The translations under genes and the position numbers were made by a program. From Algoriphagus ratkowskyi (GTDB taxonomy: Bacteria > Bacteroidota > Bacteroidia > Cytophagales > Cyclobacteriaceae), in NCBI RefSeq assembly GCF_002150505.1, contig NZ_MSSV01000028.1, positions 1 through 51,347 of the forward strand: 51,347 nt of DNA. Direction: 5' to 3'. The notes below the pieces were generated by a model. It was given only the letters and a program-made list of their open reading frames with translations, was not told the origin of the DNA and did not search any database. Shown here piece after piece: positions 5,913 to 14,291 of this stretch (positions are counted from its first letter, which is position 1; every line of letters starts with the position of its first letter).

Positions 5913-6935
5913 ATGAATAAAATATCATTATTTATTATCATTTCCCTTGTGATTTCCTGCACAAATAAGCAAAAAGAAGAGTTTATACAAACTCAGTTAT
6001 TGAAAAATGGTAAATTTTTAAACAGTTCTCATCGCATTAATAGGTTACTGGATATTCATTTCATTGGCAACAAATACTTGATAAATGATCCTGACGGAAA
6101 TTACCAGTTTAAAATTTTTGACATTAATAATCCAGAATATGAATTAAAAATAGCAAAAACTGGTGAAGGCCCTTGTGAATTTTCATTTCCAACGTTTTCG
6201 CAAATCTTGCCTAATGACACAAGTACAATTGGGCTGTACAATTCTAGACTATTTATGTATAGAGAAATTAAATTACTGGAAGACGACTACTACTGTACGA
6301 GTAAAGAAAAACAGAGAATCGCAAATAATTTCTATAGAGTTATAAAAGCAAATGACACAATCTTATTTGGCACTGGAATGTTTCAAAAAAAATATGCAGT
6401 AGAATATGAAAACCTAGCCGAATATCAACAGTTGGATATAAATTATCCCTTTACAGATCCAAGTTCAGAAGTTGAAAATTTTTCAATCACAATGAGCCAA
6501 CAGGGACAATTATTTCTAAGACCAGATGGTAAATACATTTTAACGACTAGCCAATTCTCCCCAACTTTTGACATTCTTGAGATAACAAAGAAAGACATTA
6601 AATTAAAATATAGGTTTGAAGGTTGGCCTCCACAGTTTTCCGGCTCAGATAATCCCAACGTAATTACTGCATCCATGTCAGACAGTAATAAATTTGGATA
6701 TATAAGTAGCTCTGTTTCAAACCAATATATTTATCTTCTGTTTTCTGGAAAAAATTTAAGTCAGAGCCCTTATTTAAGTGATATCATTCAAGTGCTTGAT
6801 TGGAACGGAAACAAAATTAAAGAGCTAATTATCCCTATAAAAGTTAATCAAATTGCAGTTTCTCCAAATGATGATTTTCTAATAACCTATCATGATGATG
6901 GTAAACCTAATTTGACTCTCTACGAATTAGAATAG
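5913..6935 (+). CDS. Six-bladed propeller-like lipoprotein (BF3164-like)
   Basis: A 340-aa predicted lipoprotein (MNKISLFIIISLVISC, Cys16). The body has repeated short beta segments and the motif TGEGPCEFSFP, which matches the GxGPxEF signature of Bacteroidetes six-bladed propeller lipoproteins of the BF3164/TolB-like group. The end has a blade-like segment, QVLDWNGNKIKEL. It follows peptide 3 by 78 bp with a hairpin between. A propeller lipoprotein next to a small exported peptide recurs here (compare 642-1790) and is, as I recall, common around NVEALA genes in Bacteroides. Its ligand is unknown. Confidence 0.7.
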   Translation: MNKISLFIIISLVISCTNKQKEEFIQTQLLKNGKFLNSSHRINRLLDIHFIGNKYLINDPDGNYQFKIFDINNPEYELKIAKTGEGPCEFSFPTFSQILPNDTSTIGLYNSRLFMYREIKLLEDDYYCTSKEKQRIANNFYRVIKANDTILFGTGMFQKKYAVEYENLAEYQQLDINYPFTDPSSEVENFSITMSQQGQLFLRPDGKYILTTSQFSPTFDILEITKKDIKLKYRFEGWPPQFSGSDNPNVITASMSDSNKFGYISSSVSNQYIYLLFSGKNLSQSPYLSDIIQVLDWNGNKIKELIIPIKVNQIAVSPNDDFLITYHDDGKPNLTLYELE

Positions 6936-6950
6936 GTATCAAAAGTTATA

Positions 6951-6985
6951 AACCCTCCAGATTTTAAAATCTAGAGGGTTTTTTA
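6951..6985. terminator. Bidirectional terminator between convergent genes
   Basis: AACCCTC (6951-6957) pairs with GAGGGTT (6974-6980) around the self-complementary AGATTTTAAAATCT, followed by TTTTT. It can serve both the plus-strand lipoprotein gene and minus-strand prfC. Confidence 0.85.
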
Positions 6986-8578
6986 TCAAATATCCGAAGT
7001 AAAGTGAAACTCTATCTCAGGATAATTATCCATTACCATCTGAAGCCAAGCTTTTGATTCGGCCATAAAGACCAGCTTGCCGTCTTTATCATGGGCGATG
7101 TGACGGTTTTTGGAGCGTACAAATTCATCCAATTGCTTTTTGTCCTTGCTGGTGATCCAGCAGGCTTTGTACAGGTTCATCGGATGAAACTCTACCGTAG
7201 CATTGTATTCATTTTTCAATCGAAACTGGATTACTTCAAACTGAAGTTGACCAACTGTCCCGACTACTTTCCTAGAACCCATAGCAAAGGTGAACATCTG
7301 CGCGACACCTTCTTCCATGAGTTGCTTGAGACCTTTTTCCAGCTGCTTGGTTTTCATCGCATCCTTATTCACGACCTCACGGAAAATCTCCGGAGAGAAA
7401 CTTGGAATTCCTACGAACTGCATGTCTTCGCCGTCAGTCAGCGTATCGCCGATCTTCAGGTTACCTGTATCATAGAGACCTACAATATCTCCTGGAAATG
7501 CCTCATCGATCATTTCCTTATCCTGCGCCATAAACTGTGTCACATTGGAAAAACGCAAAGGCTTTGGTCCGCGAACGTGATTGTAAGGCTTATTCCGTTC
7601 AAAAACACCTGAGCATATTCTCATGAATGCAATTCTATTTCGGTGATTCGGATCCATGTTTGCGTGGATCTTGAATACAAAACCAGAGAATTTCTTTTCG
7701 TCAGGCTTCACTTCCCGATCTTCCGTTCTACGGCTTTTCGGAGCTGGAGCGATTTTGATGAAAGTATCAAGCATCTCATTGATTCCGAAGTTGTTCACCG
7801 CGGAGCCAAAGAAAACCGGAGCTACTTTTCCAGCCAAATACTCCGTAGGATCAAACTCGGGATAAACACCCTCGATCAATTCTACATCCTCGCGAAGTTG
7901 CTTGGCATAGTTCGGCCCAATCAATCCATCCAATTCTGGATCATTCACATCTTCAAAGGACTTACGAACGTCAGATAGCTTTCGCTGAGATGGGGTGAAA
8001 AGATTGAGTTTATGATCAAAAAGATTGTATACGCCTTTGAAGCTTTTTCCCATACCAATAGGCCAGGAAAGCGGGTGACACTGAATGTTCAGTTTTTGCT
8101 CTACTTCTTCGATCAACTCGTACGGATCACGGCCTTCTCTATCCAGTTTATTGATAAAGCAGATCACGGGCGTATTTCTCATCCGGCAAACTTCCATGAG
8201 TTTTTCCGTCTGAATCTCCACTCCTTTCACGCAGTCAATCACCATAATTACCGAATCGACCGCTGTCAATGTTCGATAGGTATCTTCCGCGAAATCCTGG
8301 TGACCGGGCGTATCAAGCAAGTTGATTTTGATGTCTTTATATTCGAATCCCATGACAGAAGTCGCGACGGAGATACCTCTTTGCTTCTCTATCGCCATCC
8401 AATCCGACTTAGTTCCGGTGTCGATTTTATTCGATTTCACTGCGCCTGCCGTCTGTATCGCACCCCCAAAAAGTAACAACTTCTCAGTCAAAGTGGTCTT
8501 ACCCGCATCAGGGTGAGCAATAATGGCAAAGGTTCTACGCTTCTGGATTTCTTCTTTCAAACTCATGGGAGACATCAA
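6986..8578 (-). CDS. prfC: Peptide chain release factor 3
   Basis: RF3 is a translational GTPase that releases RF1/RF2 from the ribosome after peptide release. At 530 aa it has the normal length of the family. GTPase motifs are complete: AHPDAGKT (21-28), DTPGH (89-93) and NKLD (143-146). The RF3-type switch region (DWMAIEKQRGISV) and the C-terminal domain with VGQLQFEV are present. Three ATG codons near the front (residues 1, 2 and 5) make the exact start uncertain. It is monocistronic: a terminator follows and a TACCTTTG element sits just upstream, so the mRNA may be nearly leaderless. Confidence 0.97.
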   Translation of the reverse strand: MMSPMSLKEEIQKRRTFAIIAHPDAGKTTLTEKLLLFGGAIQTAGAVKSNKIDTGTKSDWMAIEKQRGISVATSVMGFEYKDIKINLLDTPGHQDFAEDTYRTLTAVDSVIMVIDCVKGVEIQTEKLMEVCRMRNTPVICFINKLDREGRDPYELIEEVEQKLNIQCHPLSWPIGMGKSFKGVYNLFDHKLNLFTPSQRKLSDVRKSFEDVNDPELDGLIGPNYAKQLREDVELIEGVYPEFDPTEYLAGKVAPVFFGSAVNNFGINEMLDTFIKIAPAPKSRRTEDREVKPDEKKFSGFVFKIHANMDPNHRNRIAFMRICSGVFERNKPYNHVRGPKPLRFSNVTQFMAQDKEMIDEAFPGDIVGLYDTGNLKIGDTLTDGEDMQFVGIPSFSPEIFREVVNKDAMKTKQLEKGLKQLMEEGVAQMFTFAMGSRKVVGTVGQLQFEVIQFRLKNEYNATVEFHPMNLYKACWITSKDKKQLDEFVRSKNRHIAHDKDGKLVFMAESKAWLQMVMDNYPEIEFHFTSDI

Positions 8579-8588
8579 ATTAAGGGTG

Positions 8589-8596
8589 CAAAGGTA
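8589..8596 (-). promoter_or_regulatory. -7-like element of prfC
   Basis: Read on the minus strand this is TACCTTTG, a full match to TAnnTTTG, ending 11 bp before the first prfC ATG. No TTG is seen at the expected -33 position, so support is partial. Confidence 0.4.
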
Positions 8597-8623
8597 GGGA
8601 AAAAATAGGTGGAAAGAATTTAC

Positions 8624-8889
8624 GAATTACGATTTTGGATTTACGAGTTCAATTGGCACTTCGTTCTTTGCCTAAAAGTTTATCTTCTTTTATTTCTGAA
8701 AGTCTCTAAAAAGTCTCTGCAGATCGACACAGAAAAATAACGCAGATTCCCGCCAATCCTATCTGTCAATTAAGGTTGGCGGGAATTTGCATTTGTGAAG
8801 TTCTAATTTATGAATGTTTTATTTTAAGCTCAGAATTGTAATTGTCGCTCAGCTCTATCGAGGTTCTCGTAAATCGCATATCGTAATTC
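8624..8889. repeat. MITE-like inverted repeat with inner hairpin
   Basis: A 24-bp arm (8624-8647, GAATTACGAT...GATTTACGAG) recurs inverted at 8866-8889 with three central mismatches. Inside lies a strong hairpin: ATTCCCGCCAATCC (8746-8759) against GGTTGGCGGGAAT (8774-8786). No open reading frame is present. The 325 bases between prfC and the kinase gene are thus mostly this element. It looks like a small non-autonomous mobile or REP-type element; the inner hairpin may also end minus-strand transcripts from the kinase gene. Confidence 0.55.
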
Positions 8890-8903
8890 CTATATACCCA
8901 AAG

Positions 8904-10139
8904 TCAATACTCTAGAATTCCTTCCGTAATAAACTGCGACGCACCCTCCTGGCTTCCATGAAGTAAAATCCGGAAAGTAGTCCCTTTGCCTACTTCGGAA
9001 TGTTTTACAAAGATCTTTCCTCCGTGGTATCCTTCCACGATGCGCTTCGCTAGCGTCAAACCTAGTCCCCAGCCTCGTTGACGGGTAGAGAATCCAGGGT
9101 TGAAAACACGTCGGTACATATTCTTCTCCATTCCTTTACCAGTATCCGTGATGTCAATAATTACAAACTTGTCACTGTCCTGAAGAATCTCAATGTCTAT
9201 TTTACCTTTCCCTTTCATCGCATCGACGGCATTTTTGCAAATATTCTCAATTACCCATTCGAAAAGTGGCTTGTTCATCATAGCCTCCAGGTCCTTGGAA
9301 TCTGCATAGATATTCATTTCTACTTTCGTAGAAATTCTAGGTCTCAGGTAATTGATCGTATCTTCTATCGTCTCATAGACATTCCCAGTCTGGATTACGG
9401 GCTTACTTCCTATGCTACTAAACCGCTCCGTCACCATCCGCAATTTCACTACGTCCTTATCCATCTCTAGAATGATTTCCTTGTTTTCATCCCAAACGGG
9501 AGAATTTCTCAGGTAATCAATCCATGCCATAAGTGAAGCTATAGGAGTTCCAAGCTGATGAGCAGTTTCTTTGGTCAGTCCCGCCCAAACTCTGTTTTGT
9601 TCGGCTATTTTACTTTGATTGAAAAGCGCATAGGCGAATGCTCCAAAAATCAATATAATCCCCAATTGCACATAAGGGTAGTATTTAAGATTTATGAGTA
9701 GCTCCGAATTCCTGTAGTAAACCAGAATATCAGCTTCAGGAAGCAAGATCGGCTCGTACTCAGCCCGCATCGTAGCAAGCTCTTTTGTAAGAGTCTTAGC
9801 AGAATCCTCAGCAGTAGCATCATTCCTAAAGATGATATTCCTAAATTCTATTGGATTTTCCGAATCATCCACCATGATGATAGGGATAGAATAATTTTGC
9901 TGGATAATCTCTTGATTTATGAATGTGAGATTTTCCATGGTGGTGGCAGCATATTCCAACGCACTGGAGAGCAGCTCTATCTGCCTTCTCTCTCGCTCGC
10001 GCAATTCCTCCACTAGACTGTTTGTGTACCAAATCGACCCTGCTCCTATGATTATAGAAGCAGCAACCACAATCCATTTAACCTGTTTCTTATTGGTATA
10101 AAACTCTAGGGAAGTAAGGTCTTGAAATTTTTTTTTCAT
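8904..10139 (-). CDS. Membrane sensor histidine kinase
   Basis: A 411-aa kinase. TM1 is about residues 21-40 and TM2 about 155-173, with a roughly 115-residue extracytoplasmic sensor between them. No HAMP domain is evident. The H-box is KETAHQLGTPIASL with phosphoacceptor His194. The N-box is ENICKNAVDAM (298-308), G1 is DTGKGM (332-337) and G2 is GWGLGL (356-361), so the ATPase core is complete. No response regulator gene is adjacent, so its partner is elsewhere. The HQLGTP form of the H-box (in place of HELRTP) is a type I have seen in Bacteroidetes kinases. Signal unknown. Confidence 0.93.
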   Translation of the reverse strand: MKKKFQDLTSLEFYTNKKQVKWIVVAASIIIGAGSIWYTNSLVEELRERERRQIELLSSALEYAATTMENLTFINQEIIQQNYSIPIIMVDDSENPIEFRNIIFRNDATAEDSAKTLTKELATMRAEYEPILLPEADILVYYRNSELLINLKYYPYVQLGIILIFGAFAYALFNQSKIAEQNRVWAGLTKETAHQLGTPIASLMAWIDYLRNSPVWDENKEIILEMDKDVVKLRMVTERFSSIGSKPVIQTGNVYETIEDTINYLRPRISTKVEMNIYADSKDLEAMMNKPLFEWVIENICKNAVDAMKGKGKIDIEILQDSDKFVIIDITDTGKGMEKNMYRRVFNPGFSTRQRGWGLGLTLAKRIVEGYHGGKIFVKHSEVGKGTTFRILLHGSQEGASQFITEGILEY

Positions 10140-10377
10140 TAATTAATGTTAATACGCTACCGATATTAACTTCCTAATCATATAGATAGTATGAGTTGGG
10201 TATAGATTTTATCAGTTGGGAAGGTAAAGCGCTAGTGAGTAAATTTAAACTTTAATTCAAGCAGAGAAAATTAAAGAACTGAAATATGAAATCGAGCATC
10301 TCTCTGGCATCACACACTTGGATGATCATTTTGCATGCAGGATTTCATATGACCATAGATTAACAAACAATATATAT

Positions 10378-10848
10378 ATGAAAATGAACGACATAGGATT
10401 AGAAATCAAAGAAAGTAAGGTTTTGGTGGAAAAGCTTAATGACCTACTTGCTAACTATCAGGTTTACTATCAGAATTTGAGGAATTTTCATTGGAATGTA
10501 ACAGGTCCAAATTTCTTTGAGCTTCATGCCAAATTTGAAGAGCTTTATAATGCCGCTAATCTGGCCATAGATGAAACTGCAGAACGAATCTTGACTTTGG
10601 GGGCAAGACCTTTTTCCTCCTATCAAGAATATATCGAGACAGCTACTATCAAAGAAGCTAAAGAGATCTCCGATCCAACCAAAATGGTGGAGACTGTGAA
10701 AAGTAATCTAAATACCTTATTGCAACTGGAAAGAGAAACACTGGAAGCAGCTGCGGCATCTGGAGACGAAGGAACTGCCTCACTTATGAGTGATTACATC
10801 ACTGCAAAAGAAAAAGTAGTGTGGATGCTATCAGCATACCTTCGATAG
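10378..10848 (+). CDS. dps: Dps-family DNA-binding ferritin
   Basis: Dps forms 12-mers that oxidise and store iron and protect DNA from peroxide. I start at ATG 10378 (156 aa; MKMNDIGLEIKES); the upstream open stretch from 10318 has no Dps homology, and ATG 10384 is an alternative. Ferroxidase residues typical of the family are visible: the His in FHWNVTGPNF, the second His in ELHAKFEEL, and the acidic pair in IDETAERI. The helical C-terminus ends at SAYLR. A good terminator follows at once, so it is monocistronic. The 178-bp upstream region shows no obvious PerR/OxyR operator to me. Confidence 0.95.
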   Translation: MKMNDIGLEIKESKVLVEKLNDLLANYQVYYQNLRNFHWNVTGPNFFELHAKFEELYNAANLAIDETAERILTLGARPFSSYQEYIETATIKEAKEISDPTKMVETVKSNLNTLLQLERETLEAAAASGDEGTASLMSDYITAKEKVVWMLSAYLR

Positions 10849-10871
10849 AAATCTCCTTGAAACCAATCAAA

Positions 10872-10902
10872 AATCCCGGCCATCTGACCGGGATTTTTTT
10901 TT
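10872..10902 (+). terminator. dps terminator
   Basis: AATCCCGG (10872-10879) pairs with CCGGGATT (10888-10895), followed by a run of T. The next 200 bases up to 11111 contain nothing I recognise. Confidence 0.9.
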
Positions 10903-11111
10903 AAAATTCGCTGTACTGCTTCTCATGAAGCCGTTCCTTTTTTTATAAAAGCTAATCTACCGGAATTGAGTAAATCATATGGAAAAGTAAAAGAGCTACT
11001 TGACTGAAGGAAAGAAATTAACTTGATGCCACTTCCCTCTCCAGTCTTGGATCTGCCAGAAGGTAAATCAAAGTAGTTCGAATTTAATAGCATCAAATAA
11101 ATTCGAAACCG

Positions 11112-12422
11112 CTAATTATTCGTTCTTATCCACTTCCAAAGTGTTTTGTAGCTCGGCTTAGTACCATGCATCAAAATTCCAATTCGGTAGATTTTTCCTG
11201 CCACCCAAGTAGTTAATAGAAAACCTACGATCAAAAGCCCCATAGACAAGGCAAGTTCCCAGAAAGGAACACCATAACTCACCCTTCCCATCATTGCTAT
11301 AGGCGAAGTCAGAGGAACAATAGAAAGCCAAAAAGAGGTGGTGCTATTCGGATCGTTTAGTATAAAAACAAACAGTCCCATATATGCTACGACCAGAGGA
11401 ATAGTAACTGGCAACATAAATTGCTGTGCATCAGAAGGTGAATCTACTGCTGAACCAATTCCAGCGAATAAAGCTCCGTAAAGCAAATATCCTCCCAAGA
11501 AATAAAATACAAAACTGAGTGCAATCTGCACATAGTTAATTCCTGAGATCACCTGAAGAATCTCGCCCATGTCGGTATTTTGCATCAAACCTTGAGTCAT
11601 TTCAGGATTAGCCATTTCCATTGCTTGCTGCTGCGGCATCTGCAACCCTAGAAAGCCTGTCACAATCGTTGTCAAGATACCAATGAGTAAAATCCAGATC
11701 AAAAGCTGGGTAAGCCCTACTCCCGCAATTCCTATGATTTTGCCAAGCATCAACTGGAAAGGCTTCAGTGAGGAAACTAAGATTTCAACAATTCTACTTG
11801 ACTTTTCCTCAATCACACCCTGCATGATCTGATTGCCATAGATGAAAATGAACATGTAGATCATAATCCCTGCTACAAAACCAATCGCATAATTTACGGT
11901 AGCATCACTGACTGTCTCCGTGCCTTCTTCGTCAAGTGTGATAGATTTGATTGCAACTTGCGTACGAACATCATTAATGATTTGGGGGTCAATTCCACTT
12001 TCAAAAAGCCGTTGTTCTTCGATTTTCTTTCGTAGGTTATTTTCCAGGTAGCTAATCAAGTTCATACTTGGGTTCTTTTCCCCGTAGAATGAAATTCCCG
12101 TAGGTTCTGTAATATCAAACTTTGGAATATGCAGAAAACCATACCGATTACCTTCCTGAACGAGTTTTTTGGCTTCTTCTGGACTGGAGTCTGAAAACGA
12201 AAATGCGTATTGATCCGAGCTTTCTAAGAAGAATAATTTATTATCATCCACTACCTCTATTATCCGCAGTGATTGACCTCCTTCTTCTTCCATTGCTATC
12301 CACACAAAAACGCCCATAATAGCGGGGAATATCAGTGGCGTCAATAAGGTGACAAGTAAAAACGATTTCTTTTTGACGCGAGACACATACTCCCGCTGAA
12401 TCACTAACCAGATCTTATCCAT
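11112..12422 (-). CDS. ABC-2 type transporter permease (NatB-like)
   Basis: Membrane subunit of an ABC exporter, 436 aa. TM1 (about 22-44) follows a basic N-terminus (REYVSRVKKKSF). A large extracytoplasmic domain (about 45-175) comes next, then five hydrophobic segments from about 177 to 418, with the IIEEKSSRIVEIL-type coupling segment (VIEEKSSRIVEILVSS) of ABC2_membrane_3 proteins. It overlaps the ATPase gene by 8 bp, so the two are coupled. NatAB-type pairs export Na+ or other compounds; the substrate here cannot be read from the sequence. Confidence 0.92.
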   Translation of the reverse strand: MDKIWLVIQREYVSRVKKKSFLLVTLLTPLIFPAIMGVFVWIAMEEEGGQSLRIIEVVDDNKLFFLESSDQYAFSFSDSSPEEAKKLVQEGNRYGFLHIPKFDITEPTGISFYGEKNPSMNLISYLENNLRKKIEEQRLFESGIDPQIINDVRTQVAIKSITLDEEGTETVSDATVNYAIGFVAGIMIYMFIFIYGNQIMQGVIEEKSSRIVEILVSSLKPFQLMLGKIIGIAGVGLTQLLIWILLIGILTTIVTGFLGLQMPQQQAMEMANPEMTQGLMQNTDMGEILQVISGINYVQIALSFVFYFLGGYLLYGALFAGIGSAVDSPSDAQQFMLPVTIPLVVAYMGLFVFILNDPNSTTSFWLSIVPLTSPIAMMGRVSYGVPFWELALSMGLLIVGFLLTTWVAGKIYRIGILMHGTKPSYKTLWKWIRTNN

Positions 12423-13308
12423 TTTCTGTTGACTTTACCTGGTGAATAAAAATTTCTTCCATACTCGGGATTAACTCTTGAAAGCGGTTTACCTGTCCGT
12501 ATTGCATCAATTCATTAAGAAGTTCATTGGGATGCTTTCCACTCAATGGAAGCGTGAAGCTATAGCTACCTTCGTCTTCTTTCAATATCCATTCGGTGGG
12601 TAAATCTCTGGTCAATTGATCCAAAGTAATAGAATATACTTCTGGTCTATAAATGGACTTTACCTGTTTAATCGTGCCATCAAGGATTTTCTTTGAGCGA
12701 TTAATCATCGCTACCTGATCACAAAGAAGTTCTACAGACTCCATTCTATGAGTACTAAGTATCACTGTAGTGCCTTTAGCTTTGAGTTCCAAAATCTCAT
12801 CCTTGATAATTTCAGCATTCACTGGATCAAATCCTGAAAATGGCTCATCTAGGATCAAAAGTGGCGGATTATGAATCACGGTAGAAATAAACTGGACTTT
12901 TTGTGCCATCCCTTTAGACAGATCTTCGATTTTCTTATCTCTCCAAGTCTCCATTTCGAGTTTTTCCAGCCAGTATTTGATCTTAATTCTGGCGTCCGAT
13001 GAGCTGAGCCCTTTGAGTCTGGCGAAATAAAGCATCTGATCCCAGACTTTCATTTTCTTATACAGTCCACGCTCTTCAGGCAAGTAGCCAATCAATTCAA
13101 TATGCTTTGGAGCTAAAAGTTCTCCGCCGATGTAGACTTTACCACTATCTCCATCGATAATCTGGTTGATAATTCTGATTAAAGTTGTTTTTCCAGCGCC
13201 ATTTGGGCCGAGAAGCCCAAAAACCAAACCTTCAGACACAGTCAAATCCACATCCGACAGCGCTTTATTGGCTCCATAGGATTTATTAAGCTTTTCAATT
13301 TTCAGCAT
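12415..13308 (-). CDS. ABC transporter ATPase (NatA-like, DUF4162 C-terminus)
   Basis: A 297-aa ATPase subunit. Walker A is GPNGAGKT (34-41). The signature is LSKGMAQKVQ, with K in place of the second residue of LSGGQ as in other NatA-type proteins. Walker B is LLILDEPFSGFDP, with an H-loop in STHRME. The roughly 80-residue C-terminal extension after VAMINRSKKILDGT fits the DUF4162 domain. It is first in the operon with the permease, and an unknown secreted protein gene lies 17 bp upstream in the same direction. Confidence 0.94.
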   Translation of the reverse strand: MLKIEKLNKSYGANKALSDVDLTVSEGLVFGLLGPNGAGKTTLIRIINQIIDGDSGKVYIGGELLAPKHIELIGYLPEERGLYKKMKVWDQMLYFARLKGLSSSDARIKIKYWLEKLEMETWRDKKIEDLSKGMAQKVQFISTVIHNPPLLILDEPFSGFDPVNAEIIKDEILELKAKGTTVILSTHRMESVELLCDQVAMINRSKKILDGTIKQVKSIYRPEVYSITLDQLTRDLPTEWILKEDEGSYSFTLPLSGKHPNELLNELMQYGQVNRFQELIPSMEEIFIHQVKSTENG

Positions 13309-13325
13309 ATGGCAAAAAATAGTAA

Positions 13326-14213
13326 TTATTCAACAGTTAATGAACCAACTCCGACATCCAGGATTAATTCCATCAATCTAGGATCTGCGGCATCATAGCC
13401 TTTTGTGATATATACACCCTTTTCCAAAGTTTTCAAATATTTTGGGAGAGATGTTTTGCACATCGCAGTTGTTCGCACTTTAATTTTTATGGGAAACGAG
13501 TCTGAAGGTAACCGTAAATAGATTGACCCTGCTCCCACAGCTGCGATCACATGACTTGCACTATGCATTCCATTAGAAAAGTTCAAATCAATTTTACCGT
13601 AATTGACCTCTAAAATCATCCGTTTAGCATTGGTGTAATTTGCATCATTTATTACCACAGTACCCATATTCAGCGTAACCAAAAGGGTATCCATTTGCAC
13701 CTGATTTGGAGAATTGTCCCCATAGTGAATGAGTACGTCAGCACTCGCGCTTTTAACTTTCAGCTGATTGATGGTAAGATTTGCCAAGTCAAAATCTGAC
13801 TTACCCATGCCCAAATTAAAATCTAAATGATACAGATAATTAGTGCTTAAAGCCACATTCCAGCTATGGTCAAAGCTATCTGAAGAGCTAGAAAAAAGTT
13901 TGGATGTGATGCTTTTGCCCAAGTTTTCAGATTCCACATTCTTATGAACTAAAGAGGTCTGAAGAATATTGTTTGAGATTTTCTGAGAAAATACTGGAAG
14001 GATATTCGTTTGATTAAGGTGTCCATGAATATAGACAGGGTCTGAAGATTTGGTTCGCTTAAGCTGAGTGCTACTTTTATAAGTAGTGAACTCAAGAGCA
14101 ACCATATCGAAACCAGTTCTCTCTGTCGCTTTAAACTCCTTTACAAGTTGCGCCTTACTCACAGCTACCCATCCAATCATCATCACGAATAGTAGACACA
14201 AATTTCTAAGCAT
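13326..14213 (-). CDS. Secreted protein of unknown function
   Basis: A 295-aa protein with a clear signal peptide (MLRNLCLLFVMMIGWVAVSKAQ, cut near residue 21). The second half (about 150-295) is a series of short alternating beta segments (VKSASADVLIHYG, LLVTLNMGTVVIND, LEVNYGKIDLNFSNG, GAGSIYLRLPSD), which recalls the stacked-beta toastrack/DUF4097-type domains of envelope proteins. I cannot name a family. It sits 17 bp upstream of the ABC ATPase on the same strand and may share its transcript, which would suggest a link to export or envelope stress; this is inference. Confidence 0.7.
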   Translation of the reverse strand: MLRNLCLLFVMMIGWVAVSKAQLVKEFKATERTGFDMVALEFTTYKSSTQLKRTKSSDPVYIHGHLNQTNILPVFSQKISNNILQTSLVHKNVESENLGKSITSKLFSSSSDSFDHSWNVALSTNYLYHLDFNLGMGKSDFDLANLTINQLKVKSASADVLIHYGDNSPNQVQMDTLLVTLNMGTVVINDANYTNAKRMILEVNYGKIDLNFSNGMHSASHVIAAVGAGSIYLRLPSDSFPIKIKVRTTAMCKTSLPKYLKTLEKGVYITKGYDAADPRLMELILDVGVGSLTVE

Positions 14214-14260
14214 ACGGTTAGGTTACGAGGCGACTTTGAAAAGGTTTTTTAAAAATATAA

Positions 14261-14290
14261 AAAAAGCCAGAATTGCTTCTGGCTTTTTTT
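14261..14290 (-). terminator. dnaJ terminator
   Basis: AGCCAGAA pairs with TTCTGGCT across a 4-base loop, flanked by A and T runs on both sides. It lies one base after the dnaJ stop codon on the minus strand. Confidence 0.9.
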
Positions 14291-14291
14291 A

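Noticed and set aside
7091..8516. Several long plus-strand open frames across prfC
   Set aside because: They are antisense to an intact release factor 3 and show no signal or domain.
10318..10377. A longer Dps reading from 10318
   Set aside because: The extra 20 residues lack family similarity; the ATG at 10378 gives the normal Dps length.
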